This document shows, one piece after another, positions 1 through 6,409 of a stretch of 12,077 bases of DNA. This DNA comes from Pseudomonadota bacterium (GTDB lineage: Bacteria > Pseudomonadota > Gammaproteobacteria > Steroidobacterales > Steroidobacteraceae), in the NCBI GenBank assembly GCA_021817875.1, contig JAKAFQ010000069.1, positions 1 through 12,077 on the forward strand, given 5' to 3'. Both the position numbers and the translations under genes were made by a program. Each line of letters starts with the position of its first letter. The stretch's first letter is position 1. The notes beneath the pieces are model-generated. The model saw only the letters and a list, made by a program, of their open reading frames with translations. It had not been told where the DNA came from and searched no databases.

Positions 1-510
1 TCCGCGGTTCACGGCCCGTGCAGCACATTCACCATCACGAACAGACTGATCGGCCTGCGCGGCCGGATGGCCGTGCTCGATTCAAGCGGGGAGCAGATCG
101 CGTCCGCTCAGGCGCGACTGCTCGCCTGGCGCGAAACCTGGGACGTGCAGGCGGCACAGGGCACGGTGCGGCTGCGTCGCAAGTGGCTGACTCTGATGCC
201 ACAGTGGCAGGTCGACGGTGATCTCGGGGAGTTCTCCATACGGCGCCAATGGGCCTTTTTCAGGCGGCGTTATCGGATCCACGGCGGACCGTTCGAGGGC
301 CTCGCCCTGGAAGGCAACTTCTGGGATCTGCGCATGGACGGCACGCAGGACAACAGGCTGGTGCTCAGGACGCGCGGCCACGTATTGAGTCTGCGCGATC
401 GACACGAAGTCGAGATGTTTGACGATTCACCGCCGGCAATGCTGTTCGCGATCGCCGCCATGGTGGTACTGCTGGCGGATCGGCGCGACAGGCGGAAAGA
501 GGACGACTGA
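1..510 (+). CDS. LURP-one-related / YxjI-like protein (5' end outside window)
   Basis: The frame is open from the first base of the window. The residues before the first internal Met (position 67), roughly STFTITNRLIGLRGR, continue naturally into MAVLDSSGEQIASAQ, so I read the gene as starting upstream. The visible 169 residues alternate short strands with turns (ITNRLIGLRGRMAVLD, then WQVDGDLGEFSIRRQWAFFRRRYRI, then LEGNFWDLRMD). This matches the beta-barrel LURP-one/YxjI fold, which is related to scramblases and whose bacterial members have no settled function. A hydrophobic stretch near the C-terminus (PPAMLFAIAAMVVLLADRR) ends in a charged tail; in this family it is usually the buried central helix rather than a membrane anchor. 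The family call comes from the overall pattern, not from catalytic residues. The gene converges with the lipoprotein gene that ends at 599. Confidence 0.72.
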   Translation, partial: SAVHGPCSTFTITNRLIGLRGRMAVLDSSGEQIASAQARLLAWRETWDVQAAQGTVRLRRKWLTLMPQWQVDGDLGEFSIRRQWAFFRRRYRIHGGPFEGLALEGNFWDLRMDGTQDNRLVLRTRGHVLSLRDRHEVEMFDDSPPAMLFAIAAMVVLLADRRDRRKEDD

Positions 511-532
511 GCCGCCGCGCGCCGCTCGGCAC

Positions 533-570
533 CGCAGGCCGTGGCGCCGCACCGTTCCGCGGGGCCTGCG
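533..570. terminator. GC-rich hairpin between convergent genes
   Basis: CGCAGGCC (533-540) pairs exactly with GGCCTGCG (563-570), with a 22-nt loop that can itself pair partly. It lies in the 88-bp gap between the ends of two convergent genes, where a bidirectional terminator is expected. There is no clear U-tract on either strand, so the terminator role is inference. Confidence 0.35.
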
Positions 571-598
571 CGGCGGAGTTCGCGGCCGGCAGGGTGCC

Positions 599-1270
599 TC
601 AGCTTCCCAATGGGTTGGCGGCCTGCTGCTGCCGGGCATGCTGCGCTTTCATCTGCGCCTGCCACACCCGGAACACCGGCGGATCGGTGAGCGTCAACGT
701 CACATGCTGGCCGGGAAACGTCCGCTCCACGATGATGTTGCCCGCGCTCGTGATCCACGAGGAGAACTCCGGCCCGACATGCTCGTCAACGGTATCGGAC
801 GGCTTGCCATATTCGCTTGCGATCGCCTGGGTCAGCCCGGAAAAGGTCGGCGTGTGCGACAGACCGTGAATCATCATCAGGCTCCAGCCTCCCGCGGGCC
901 GCTTGGCGCCGGCGAGCGCCTCGAGCAGCGACTCATCCGTGTTGCCGTATTCCAGTTTGGTTTCCGCCCAACGGCCGTGAGCCGTATAGCAGACCATGAG
1001 GTAACCGAGTCCGGGGAATTTCGCCGTGGCGGTTCCCTGCGCCCAGAAATCACACCAGTAGGCCGGGTTGGTCCGCGCCGGATACAGCCCGAGCTTGTCG
1101 AGTGCGGCGCTGATCCGGGCGCGCGACTCGCCGCGGAATGCGACGCCGGCGATCTTCAGCGGCGGCGCGGGCGGGGTGGCTTTTGCCGCGGACTTTTGCG
1201 TGACGGAGCCGGAGCAGCCGGCAAGGCCGACGGCCGCAACCGCAGCCGCCACGAGAGAGCGATGTTTCAT
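599..1270 (-). CDS. predicted lipoprotein of unknown function
   Basis: The 223-residue product begins with a short positive N-terminus (MKHR), a hydrophobic core and a lipobox LAGC at residues 16-19, so Cys19 is the likely acylated residue and the protein should be anchored in the cell envelope. An Ala/Pro-rich linker (about 20-37) leads to a soluble domain starting near LKIAGVAFRGESRARISAALDKLGL. That opening resembles the start of SmpA/BamE-like or other small envelope domains, in which a helix-turn helps define an A-D-x-L type motif, but I cannot assign a family. Two cysteines (WCDF and VCYT) could form a disulphide. The C-terminus is Gln/Ala-rich (AQMKAQHARQQQAANPLGS). A GAGG ribosome-binding sequence lies 7 nt before the ATG. 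The gene stands alone, convergent with its left neighbour and divergent from its right one. Confidence 0.8.
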   Translation of the reverse strand: MKHRSLVAAAVAAVGLAGCSGSVTQKSAAKATPPAPPLKIAGVAFRGESRARISAALDKLGLYPARTNPAYWCDFWAQGTATAKFPGLGYLMVCYTAHGRWAETKLEYGNTDESLLEALAGAKRPAGGWSLMMIHGLSHTPTFSGLTQAIASEYGKPSDTVDEHVGPEFSSWITSAGNIIVERTFPGQHVTLTLTDPPVFRVWQAQMKAQHARQQQAANPLGS

Positions 1271-1690
1271 TCTTCGACCTCGTCTGTTTATCTGTCGTCA
1301 GCGAGCGGTCCCGCCGGGCGTGAGGCCATCGCCGCGCACCTCGGGCCTGCCGCCATTCGCCCGCCGGTCCCGGACACCGGGTGGTCAGACGGGCCGCCGC
1401 CGCGCCTCGACGGGCGCCTCGGCCCGCTCTGGCGGACGACCCTGCGTGGTGCGCAGCCTGCGCGGGTGCAGCCGCGGTCGGTCCCTCGCCTGGCGCTCAT
1501 TCACCGTCCGGACACGCACTGCGCGTTCTGATCGGAACGGTTCGCACCGATCGGATCCCGCGTCTGTCGCCCGCCGTCCTGACGGAACCTGCCTCAGCCG
1601 GTGGCCAACACGGCACGCGGCCGGGGCATTCTTCGGGAGCCCGGTGGCGCACGCCGCGGTCGCAGCTTGGACAATTCCCATTTTATTTTT

Positions 1691-1706
1691 CGTGAAAGTA
1701 GTCACA
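1691..1706. promoter_or_regulatory. CRP/Vfr/Clp-like palindrome
   Basis: CGTGA-AAGTAG-TCACA matches the CRP-family core TGTGA-N6-TCACA at 9 of 10 defined positions, and sits inside the only A+T-rich island of the intergenic gap. It is about 250 bp from the zinc-ribbon gene start and about 420 bp from the lipoprotein gene start, too far for simple class I or II activation of either. Its target is therefore unclear and it could be a chance match. Confidence 0.3.
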
Positions 1707-1733
1707 TTCTGCACGGGTCAGGGCCTGCTGCGC

Positions 1734-1772
1734 GGGATTGTGCCGCTGGCATTCACGGCAGCACAATCTCCC
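1734..1772. repeat. imperfect inverted repeat
   Basis: GGGATTGTGCCG (1734-1745) faces CGGCAGCACAATCTCCC (1756-1772). The arms pair except for small 2- and 3-nt bulges, around a 10-nt loop. It could fold as an RNA hairpin or be an operator. There is no following T-tract, so it is not a standard intrinsic terminator. Confidence 0.4.
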
Positions 1773-1953
1773 GCTACTGAACCCGCGCGTCCGCTCATCA
1801 CGCGGTCGGCCGGGAACGCGACAAATGTCAGGATGCGGCCGGGGTCGCCGGCAGGTGCCGCGCAATGCGGCGGCGAGTACGCGCTGCGGTTGCTGCGCGT
1901 GCGGCCCGCGGCATCGGTGGCGAGAGATGCACTGCAAGCATGAAAGGTGAAGC

Positions 1954-2346
1954 ATGAAGGACACTCCGGCAGAGCAGGAACGCCGTTCGCGTCGCTGGAC
2001 GTTTGCCGCGATGGGGTGTTTCGTGGCCGGCATGGCTGGTGCGGCTCTGCCTCACACCGTGCTGCTCTCCATCCTCGGATTCGGTGGGTTCGTCGCGTGC
2101 GTCATCGGCGCGATCGTGAGCGCACATCTGGCACATGCCCGCTGGCGACGGCAGATGGCGGCGCAGGATTACGCCTGGTATCGCACCGAACACCCGGAGC
2201 TGGTGACTCCACATGGGGTGAAGTGCGCGAGCTGCGGCGGCGCGCGGATCCATGCGCGCGCCTTGATGCGACGCAGTTTCTTTCGGGAGCATTTCTGTAC
2301 CCAGTGTGGCGCGGCACTGTACTACTCGGCCGAGGCCGGGACGTGA
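1954..2346 (+). CDS. small membrane protein with C-terminal zinc ribbon
   Basis: The 130-residue product has a polar, basic N-terminus, then two hydrophobic segments (about residues 16-33 and 36-58) that should form a helical hairpin in the inner membrane. A charged stretch HARWRRQMAAQDYAWYRTEHPE precedes a cytoplasmic zinc ribbon. The ribbon's knuckles are CASC (Cys91, Cys94) and CTQC (Cys115, Cys118), 20 residues apart, each followed by Gly as usual. Zinc ribbons of this kind serve in protein or nucleic-acid contacts or purely as structure; no family function can be assigned. The start is well supported: AAAGGTG lies 6 nt before the ATG. A five-codon frame (ATG at 1940) ends in a TGA overlapping this ATG, which may be coincidence. 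It is transcribed alone, ahead of the rhodanese promoter region. Confidence 0.82.
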   Translation: MKDTPAEQERRSRRWTFAAMGCFVAGMAGAALPHTVLLSILGFGGFVACVIGAIVSAHLAHARWRRQMAAQDYAWYRTEHPELVTPHGVKCASCGGARIHARALMRRSFFREHFCTQCGAALYYSAEAGT

Positions 2347-2517
2347 GCGCTGAGCGGTGCCGTATCCGACCGGGACGCGGGCGCTCGCCGTGGCTGAGGC
2401 GGTGAGACGCGCCGCGGCCCGCGGGCGTGCAGACCAGCGGCATCTTTCCGAGCGGAGCGTAAGCAGCGGCGCGGCCCCGGGAGGCGAAGCGCCACATCGC
2501 GTCGACGCGAAACAGAC

Positions 2518-2546
2518 TTGATCTTATATTAGAATGATCTTATATT
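2518..2546 (+). promoter_or_regulatory. sigma70-like promoter inside the repeat operator
   Basis: TTGATC (2518-2523) and TATATT (2541-2546) are separated by exactly 17 bp and match the -35 and -10 consensus at 4 and 5 of 6 positions. Transcription would begin near 2553, giving a leader of about 88 nt before the rhodanese ATG at 2641. The promoter lies entirely within the repeated A+T-rich element, so a protein bound there should block RNA polymerase. Confidence 0.55.
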
Positions 2547-2548
2547 AG
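2519..2548. repeat. 14-bp direct repeat forming a dyad, probable operator
   Basis: TGATCTTATATTAG occurs twice (2519-2532 and 2535-2548) with a 2-bp spacer, a period of 16 bp. The junction also forms a dyad at 2526-2545: ATAT-n-AGA-n4-TCT-n-ATAT, centred between 2535 and 2536. Such A+T-rich dyads over a promoter are typical operators of small winged-helix repressors. Rhodanese and persulfide genes are known targets of the ArsR-family BigR/SqrR group, but no regulator gene is in this window, so its identity is a guess. Confidence 0.6.
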
Positions 2549-2640
2549 CCCGGTGGACGGATCGGCACCCCGGGCAGGGCCGGCACCGCTCGGCCGCCAC
2601 GATGCCCCGACGTCGTGTTGTTCAGGAGCAGGTGCCGATC

Positions 2641-3030
2641 ATGAGTCATTTCACTGCCGAGCGTCCTTCCCGTTCCGGCGTCGTGCACGAGCTCGATGCC
2701 GCCCAGGTATACGCGCTGCTGCGCGCGCGCCAGGCGCTGCTGATCGACGTGCGCGAACCGGTGGAGTTCGGCATGGAGCGGATACCCGGCGCGCTGCTGC
2801 TGCCGCTGTCGGAGATTGACCCGGCCAGTCTGCCGCTCGATGGCTCCAAGCGCGTCATTTTCCATTGCGGCACCGGCAGACGGTCCGGGCAGGCGGTGCA
2901 GCGGCTGATCGAGGCCGGGGCGCAGCAGGCCGCGCACCTGGCAGGCGGCCTGCGGGCATGGAAGGAGGCGGGTCTGCCGCTCACCCGGCTCGATCCGGCC
3001 ACCGGCCGCATGCATCACGTGCCGCTCTGA
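2641..3030 (+). CDS. single-domain rhodanese-like sulfurtransferase
   Basis: The 129-residue product is one rhodanese domain. It shows the family's opening block LLIDVREPVEFGMERIPGALLLPL (about residues 33-56) and the active-site loop CGTGRRS starting at Cys76, the residue that carries the persulfide. The CH2B-like segment LAGGLRAWKEAGLPL follows. Single-domain rhodaneses move sulfane sulfur between thiosulfate or persulfides and acceptors such as cyanide, thioredoxin or glutathione. No signal peptide is visible, so it is cytoplasmic. I prefer the ATG at 2641 because AGGAG (2624-2628) and GGTG (2631-2634) precede it; an in-frame ATG at 2602 would add 13 residues but lacks a ribosome-binding site. 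The embedded promoter/operator at 2518-2548 suggests a regulated response, perhaps to sulfide or persulfide stress. Confidence 0.9.
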   Translation: MSHFTAERPSRSGVVHELDAAQVYALLRARQALLIDVREPVEFGMERIPGALLLPLSEIDPASLPLDGSKRVIFHCGTGRRSGQAVQRLIEAGAQQAAHLAGGLRAWKEAGLPLTRLDPATGRMHHVPL

Positions 3031-3035
3031 GCGGC
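3021..3035 (+). terminator. short hairpin over the rhodanese stop codon
   Basis: GCCGCT and AGCGGC pair perfectly over a 3-nt loop, and the TGA stop lies in the loop and 3' arm. It is followed by GC-rich sequence and no U-tract. It may help end or protect the transcript, but the stem is short and such palindromes are common at this GC content. Confidence 0.25.
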
Positions 3036-3333
3036 GCGGCGCGGCCGATTCGCGCAACCGGGAGCATGGCGGGACGATCGAGCGCCTCGCTCGGGCCGAC
3101 GGGGTGGGCGCGTTCTGCTCTGTGGCGGGTGCGTTGCCGAAGCGGGCGGGCGGCGGTTTGTGCGGTACGATGCGGCTCGGGCCGGATGCCCGGTGTCGGA
3201 GAACCGCCTTGGAGCCGATGATCGTCCAGGATCCTGACAGGACGCGCCTCAGCCGCGCGGACCGGTGTGCCGGTGCCGGCAGCCGCAAAAGACGGCGCGT
3301 GCGGCAACGCCAGCCGCGCTGAAGCGGCGGTCC
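3031..3333. other. intergenic region upstream of the DedA-PAP2 gene
   Basis: This stretch of about 300 bases is GC-rich and contains no reading frame with a credible start and protein-like composition. It should contain the promoter of the downstream gene. A TACGAT hexamer occurs near 3165, but no well-spaced -35 partner is evident, so I assign no promoter. Confidence 0.4.
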
Positions 3334-5367
3334 ATGCTCGGCACGCTCACGGCATCGATCATCCGCTTCGCGGGCGCCCACCCCAACCCCGCCTATGCAC
3401 TGGTGCTGCTCGCCGCGCTCGCCGAGGCGCTGCCGGTGATCGGCGCCTTCGTACCCGGGGACGTCATCATTCTCGGGGTCAGCGCGCTGGTACCGACGGG
3501 CGCGCTGCGGCTCTGGCCGCTGGTCGCCGCGGCGACCGTCGGGGCCGTGCTCGGTGACGGGCTGTCTTACGGGTTCGGTGCGCGCTACCGGCACACCATT
3601 CTCAGCCGTTGGCCCCTGAAACGCTATCCGTCGCTGATCGCCCGCGGCGAGGCGTTCCAGCGCAGGCATGGCGGCAAGAGCGTCTTCGTGGCCCGCTTCA
3701 CGCCCGGCGTCAGGGCCATCGTCCCGCTGCTCGGGGGCGTTCTGCAGATGAGCGTCGGGCGATTTTTCGCGATGAACGTGCTCTCGGCGATCGTGTGGGC
3801 GCCGGCGCACGTTCTCGCCGGGGTCGCGATCGGCGCATCCTTCGTGCTGCTCGGGGCGGTCGCCGGACGACTGGCGCTCATCGTGGCGCTGCTGCTGGTG
3901 TTGCTCGTTGCCCTGGTGTGGGGGACGCACGCACTGGTCCGGCGCCTGCCGGCCCGCGCCGCAAGGCTCCAGGAGCGGCTGTGGCGCTGGGCGCGCTCAC
4001 GCGAAAGCTGGCTTACGCGGCCGTTGCTGTCGATCCTCGATCCGGCCCGCAAGGAACTGCCGGGACTGGCGCTGCTCGGGGCGCTGCTGGTGGCGAGCGT
4101 GTGGCTGTTTCTCGGGGTGCTGCAGGATGTGCTGGCCGGTGACCCTCTGGTGCGGGCCAACGAGGCGGTGTTTCATTTTCTGCAGTCGCTCAGAACCGAT
4201 TGGATCGATCAGATCATGGTCGCCACCTCCGAGTTCAGCGATGCGACGGTGGTGGCCGCCACGACCGCCGCGGCGCTGCTGTGGTTCGCGTGGCGGCGCA
4301 ATGGGCGGGCCGCGGCGCATGCGCTGGCGGCGATTCTCGGCGCGAGCCTGTTCTCGATGCTGTTCAAGATCGCACTGCACATTCCGCGGCCGTATCCGCT
4401 GAGCGCCGGCTGGGATGCATTTTCCTTCCCGAGCGGGCACACCGTGGCGAGCGCCGCGCTGTATGGATTCCTCGCGATCGTCACGGTCTGGGAGGTGCGG
4501 GCGCACCTGAAGATGCTGGTGACCAGCGTCGCCACCGTGCTGATCGGCGCCACGGCCTTCTCGCGCGTGTACCTCGGCGTCCATTGGCTCTCGGATGTAC
4601 TGGCGGGCATGGCCTTCGGACTGGCCTGGGCGGCGCTGCTCGCCATCGGGTATCTGCGGCGCAATCCGCCGCCGGTCGGGGCCGCAGGCCTGTGTACGAT
4701 CGTCGGGGTGACTTTCGCGGCGGTAGGCACACTTCACGTGGATCATCGGCACACGGCCGATATGCGACTGTATGCGCGGCGCGAACGGCAGCAGGTTCTG
4801 CCGTGGGCCGCCTGGTGGCGCAGCGGCTGGTCGCAGCTGCCCTCCCACCGGATCGATCTGGCCGGTTCCGTCGAGGCGCCGCTCACCTTTCAATGGGCGG
4901 GAAGCCTCACGGCTCTGCGGGTCGAGCTGTCCGCGCAGGGTTGGCAACGGCCGGTTCCCTGGACGGTGCGCTCGGCGCTGCAGTGGCTCGAGCCTCACGC
5001 CCCGATTGACGCTCTGCCGGTCCTGCCGCACCTGCAGAACGGTCATCGCGAGGCGCTGGTCATGATCCGCTCGCTCACCGGCAAGGCGCACACCGAGCGG
5101 CTGGTGCTGCGGCTCTGGCGCTCGGATCTGCGGGTGAGGGGACTGTCGGCCGCGGCGGTACCGGTGTTCGTCGGGACCGTGCTCGAGGAGCGCATCGGCC
5201 ACCTGGCCTCGATCCTCACCATCACCCACCGTCTGCCGGGCTATGACGGGCCGCGCAACGCTCTGGGTGCCGCGATCCGCTTCCAACGGCTCGCCGAGCG
5301 TCCGCTCACAACGCCGCAACGAGGCTGGGACGGCGGCGTGTTACTGGCCAGATCCGCCGGTTCCTGA
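3334..5367 (+). CDS. DedA - PAP2 phosphatase - LssY C-terminal fusion membrane protein
   Basis: The 677-residue protein has three parts. Residues about 10-200 are a DedA/SNARE-associated (VTT) domain with EALPVIGAFVPGD (31-43) and the hallmark FVARFTPGVRAIVPLLGG (118-135); DedA proteins are linked to lipid-carrier transport across the membrane. Residues about 250-440 are a PAP2 acid phosphatase with all three motifs: KIALHIPRP (Lys345, Arg352), PSGH (366-369) and SRVYLGVHWLSD (Arg411, His417, Asp421), so it is probably active on lipid or undecaprenyl phosphates. Residues about 465-660 resemble the LssY C-terminal domain, of unknown function. An in-frame ATG at 3265 would add 23 Arg-rich residues; I chose 3334 because it leads straight into the DedA helices, although its ribosome-binding site is weak. 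Coupling carrier flipping to dephosphorylation is an inference from the fusion. Confidence 0.93.
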   Translation: MLGTLTASIIRFAGAHPNPAYALVLLAALAEALPVIGAFVPGDVIILGVSALVPTGALRLWPLVAAATVGAVLGDGLSYGFGARYRHTILSRWPLKRYPSLIARGEAFQRRHGGKSVFVARFTPGVRAIVPLLGGVLQMSVGRFFAMNVLSAIVWAPAHVLAGVAIGASFVLLGAVAGRLALIVALLLVLLVALVWGTHALVRRLPARAARLQERLWRWARSRESWLTRPLLSILDPARKELPGLALLGALLVASVWLFLGVLQDVLAGDPLVRANEAVFHFLQSLRTDWIDQIMVATSEFSDATVVAATTAAALLWFAWRRNGRAAAHALAAILGASLFSMLFKIALHIPRPYPLSAGWDAFSFPSGHTVASAALYGFLAIVTVWEVRAHLKMLVTSVATVLIGATAFSRVYLGVHWLSDVLAGMAFGLAWAALLAIGYLRRNPPPVGAAGLCTIVGVTFAAVGTLHVDHRHTADMRLYARRERQQVLPWAAWWRSGWSQLPSHRIDLAGSVEAPLTFQWAGSLTALRVELSAQGWQRPVPWTVRSALQWLEPHAPIDALPVLPHLQNGHREALVMIRSLTGKAHTERLVLRLWRSDLRVRGLSAAAVPVFVGTVLEERIGHLASILTITHRLPGYDGPRNALGAAIRFQRLAERPLTTPQRGWDGGVLLARSAGS

Positions 5368-5447
5368 GCGCTGCCGCAGGGCGCCGCGTGCCCCGGCCGC
5401 GCCGGTATGGTGAACGAGGAGATCCCGTTCGGATGAGCAGAACTCCA

Positions 5448-5476
5448 TAGACGCCGTAATTGATACAAAGTATCAT
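5448..5476 (+). promoter_or_regulatory. probable promoter of the metal-uptake operon
   Basis: TAGACG (5448-5453) and TATCAT (5471-5476) are 17 bp apart and match -35 and -10 at 4 and 5 of 6 positions. Transcription would start at about 5482-5484, at or beside the GTG start codon of the first gene, which predicts a leaderless or nearly leaderless mRNA. The -10 box overlaps the right half of the palindrome. Confidence 0.45.
5461..5475. promoter_or_regulatory. perfect palindrome, candidate Zur operator
   Basis: TGATAC-AAA-GTATCA is a perfect 6-bp inverted repeat with a 3-bp centre, ending 7 bp before the GTG of the binding-protein gene and overlapping the -10 box. Its size (15 bp) and its A+T-rich TGATA/TATCA arms resemble Fur/Zur-type boxes, although it is not the E. 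coli Zur consensus. Because a Fur-family gene closes this operon, self-regulation by Zur is the simplest reading. Confidence 0.55.
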
Positions 5477-5482
5477 TAATTC

Positions 5483-6409
5483 GTGCCCCATCACCGCCTG
5501 TTCCTGCTGCTGGCGCTTGTACTGACCGCCGTCGCCGGCTGCAGCGGCGGCGCGCCGAGCGGCGCCCACGACGGCCTCAGCGCCATCGGAGTCGAGAGCC
5601 AATACGCCAACGTCATCTCGCAGATCGCCGGACCCTATGTCAGGGTGCGGGCGATCGTGACCGACCCCGGCACCGACCCGCACGAGTTCGAGGCCAGTCC
5701 CTCGATTGCGCGCGACATCGCGTCGGCATCGCTGGTCGTCGAAAACGGTCTGGGATACGATCCCTGGGTCGACAGGATCCTGGCCGCATCAGCCGGCCGG
5801 CGCACGGTGATCAACGTCCAGCGGCTGCTCGGGCTGCCGGCGAGCTCCAATCCGCATGTCTGGTACGACCCGAAGACCATGCCCGCCGTGGCAGCGGCGG
5901 TGGCCGCCGCGCTGTCGCAGCGCGAGCCCGCCGAGGCCGCCTACTTCCAGGCCCATGCGCGCGCTTTCGACGCCTCGCTCGAGCCCTGGCGGCGGGCACT
6001 CGCCGCCTTCAGGCGCCGCTATGGAGGCACGCCGGTCGCCGTGACCGAACCGGTCGCCGATGACCTGCTCGAAGCCGCCGGCTGCACGATTCTGACGCCG
6101 TATCCGCTGCAGACCGCCATCATGAACGGCACCGATCCGGCGCCCCAGGACGTGGCGGCCGAGCAGAAACTGCTCACCGGGCATCGCGTCAAGGTGCTGG
6201 TCTACAACCGCCAGGTCACCGGTCCGCTCACCGCCTCGTTCCTCGAACTTGCCCGCAGCAACGGCATCCCGGTGGTGGGGGTCTATGAGATCATGCCGAC
6301 GCCCGGCTACGACTACCAGTCCTGGATGCTGGCGGAACTCACCGCGTTGCAACGGGCGGTCTCGCGCGGCATCTCGACGCGGCGGCTCGCGTCGCCGGCG
6401 GGCCCGTGA
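5483..6409 (+). CDS. zinc/manganese ABC transporter substrate-binding lipoprotein (TroA/ZnuA family)
   Basis: The 308-residue protein has a signal sequence with lipobox VAGC (Cys20), so it is membrane-tethered in the periplasm. Family landmarks are TDPHEFEASPS (metal ligand His67), a segment with no His-rich loop, NPHVWYDP (ligand His125), and a C-terminal MPTPGYDYQSWM. Where classical ZnuA has a third histidine, this protein has VAVTEPVADDLLEAAG, so Glu189 probably takes that place. This TEP variant is known among a TroA-like subgroup, and it makes the metal (Zn or Mn) less certain. The GTG start is chosen because it gives a complete signal peptide directly after the promoter palindrome; no Shine-Dalgarno sequence precedes it, in line with a leaderless mRNA. 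The stop overlaps the GTG of the ATPase gene by 4 bp (GTGA). Confidence 0.9.
   Translation: MPHHRLFLLLALVLTAVAGCSGGAPSGAHDGLSAIGVESQYANVISQIAGPYVRVRAIVTDPGTDPHEFEASPSIARDIASASLVVENGLGYDPWVDRILAASAGRRTVINVQRLLGLPASSNPHVWYDPKTMPAVAAAVAAALSQREPAEAAYFQAHARAFDASLEPWRRALAAFRRRYGGTPVAVTEPVADDLLEAAGCTILTPYPLQTAIMNGTDPAPQDVAAEQKLLTGHRVKVLVYNRQVTGPLTASFLELARSNGIPVVGVYEIMPTPGYDYQSWMLAELTALQRAVSRGISTRRLASPAGP

Larger units (their letters stand above)
1271..1953. other. long intergenic stretch with no convincing gene
   Basis: No frame here has a credible start with a ribosome-binding site plus a protein-like composition. The open frames translate to Arg/Pro/Ala-rich strings typical of GC-rich shadows. 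It holds the upstream regions of the two divergent genes. The middle (about 1671-1715) is markedly richer in A+T than its surroundings and carries a CRP-like palindrome, with an imperfect hairpin shortly after. A regulatory or small-RNA function is possible but not shown. Confidence 0.5.

Noticed and set aside
419..1531. Plus-strand open frame (370 residues) crossing the lipoprotein gene
   Set aside because: It is antisense to a gene with a clear lipobox and ribosome-binding site, and its product is an Arg/Pro/Gly-rich string without structure.
1940..1957. Five-codon frame (ATG AAA GGT GAA GCA TGA) overlapping the ATG of the zinc-ribbon gene
   Set aside because: It has no ribosome-binding site of its own, and its body is the Shine-Dalgarno of the real gene; the overlap is most simply chance.
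2347..2517. Possible gene between the zinc-ribbon gene and the rhodanese promoter
   Set aside because: No frame has a start with ribosome-binding site or protein-like composition; only GC-rich spacer is seen.
3265..3333. Upstream ATG extension of the DedA-PAP2 protein
   Set aside because: The extra 23 residues are Arg/Ala-rich and precede the natural N-terminal helix of the DedA domain; no ribosome-binding site supports them.
2545..3930. Long minus-strand open frame (461 residues) antisense to the rhodanese and DedA genes
   Set aside because: It is rich in Arg, Gln, His and Pro with no domain pattern, as expected opposite GC-rich genes; the plus-strand genes have clear motifs.
3997..5319. 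Minus-strand open frame (440 residues) opposite the DedA-PAP2 gene
   Set aside because: Low-complexity Arg/Gln/Pro composition, no start signals and complete overlap with a strongly supported gene.
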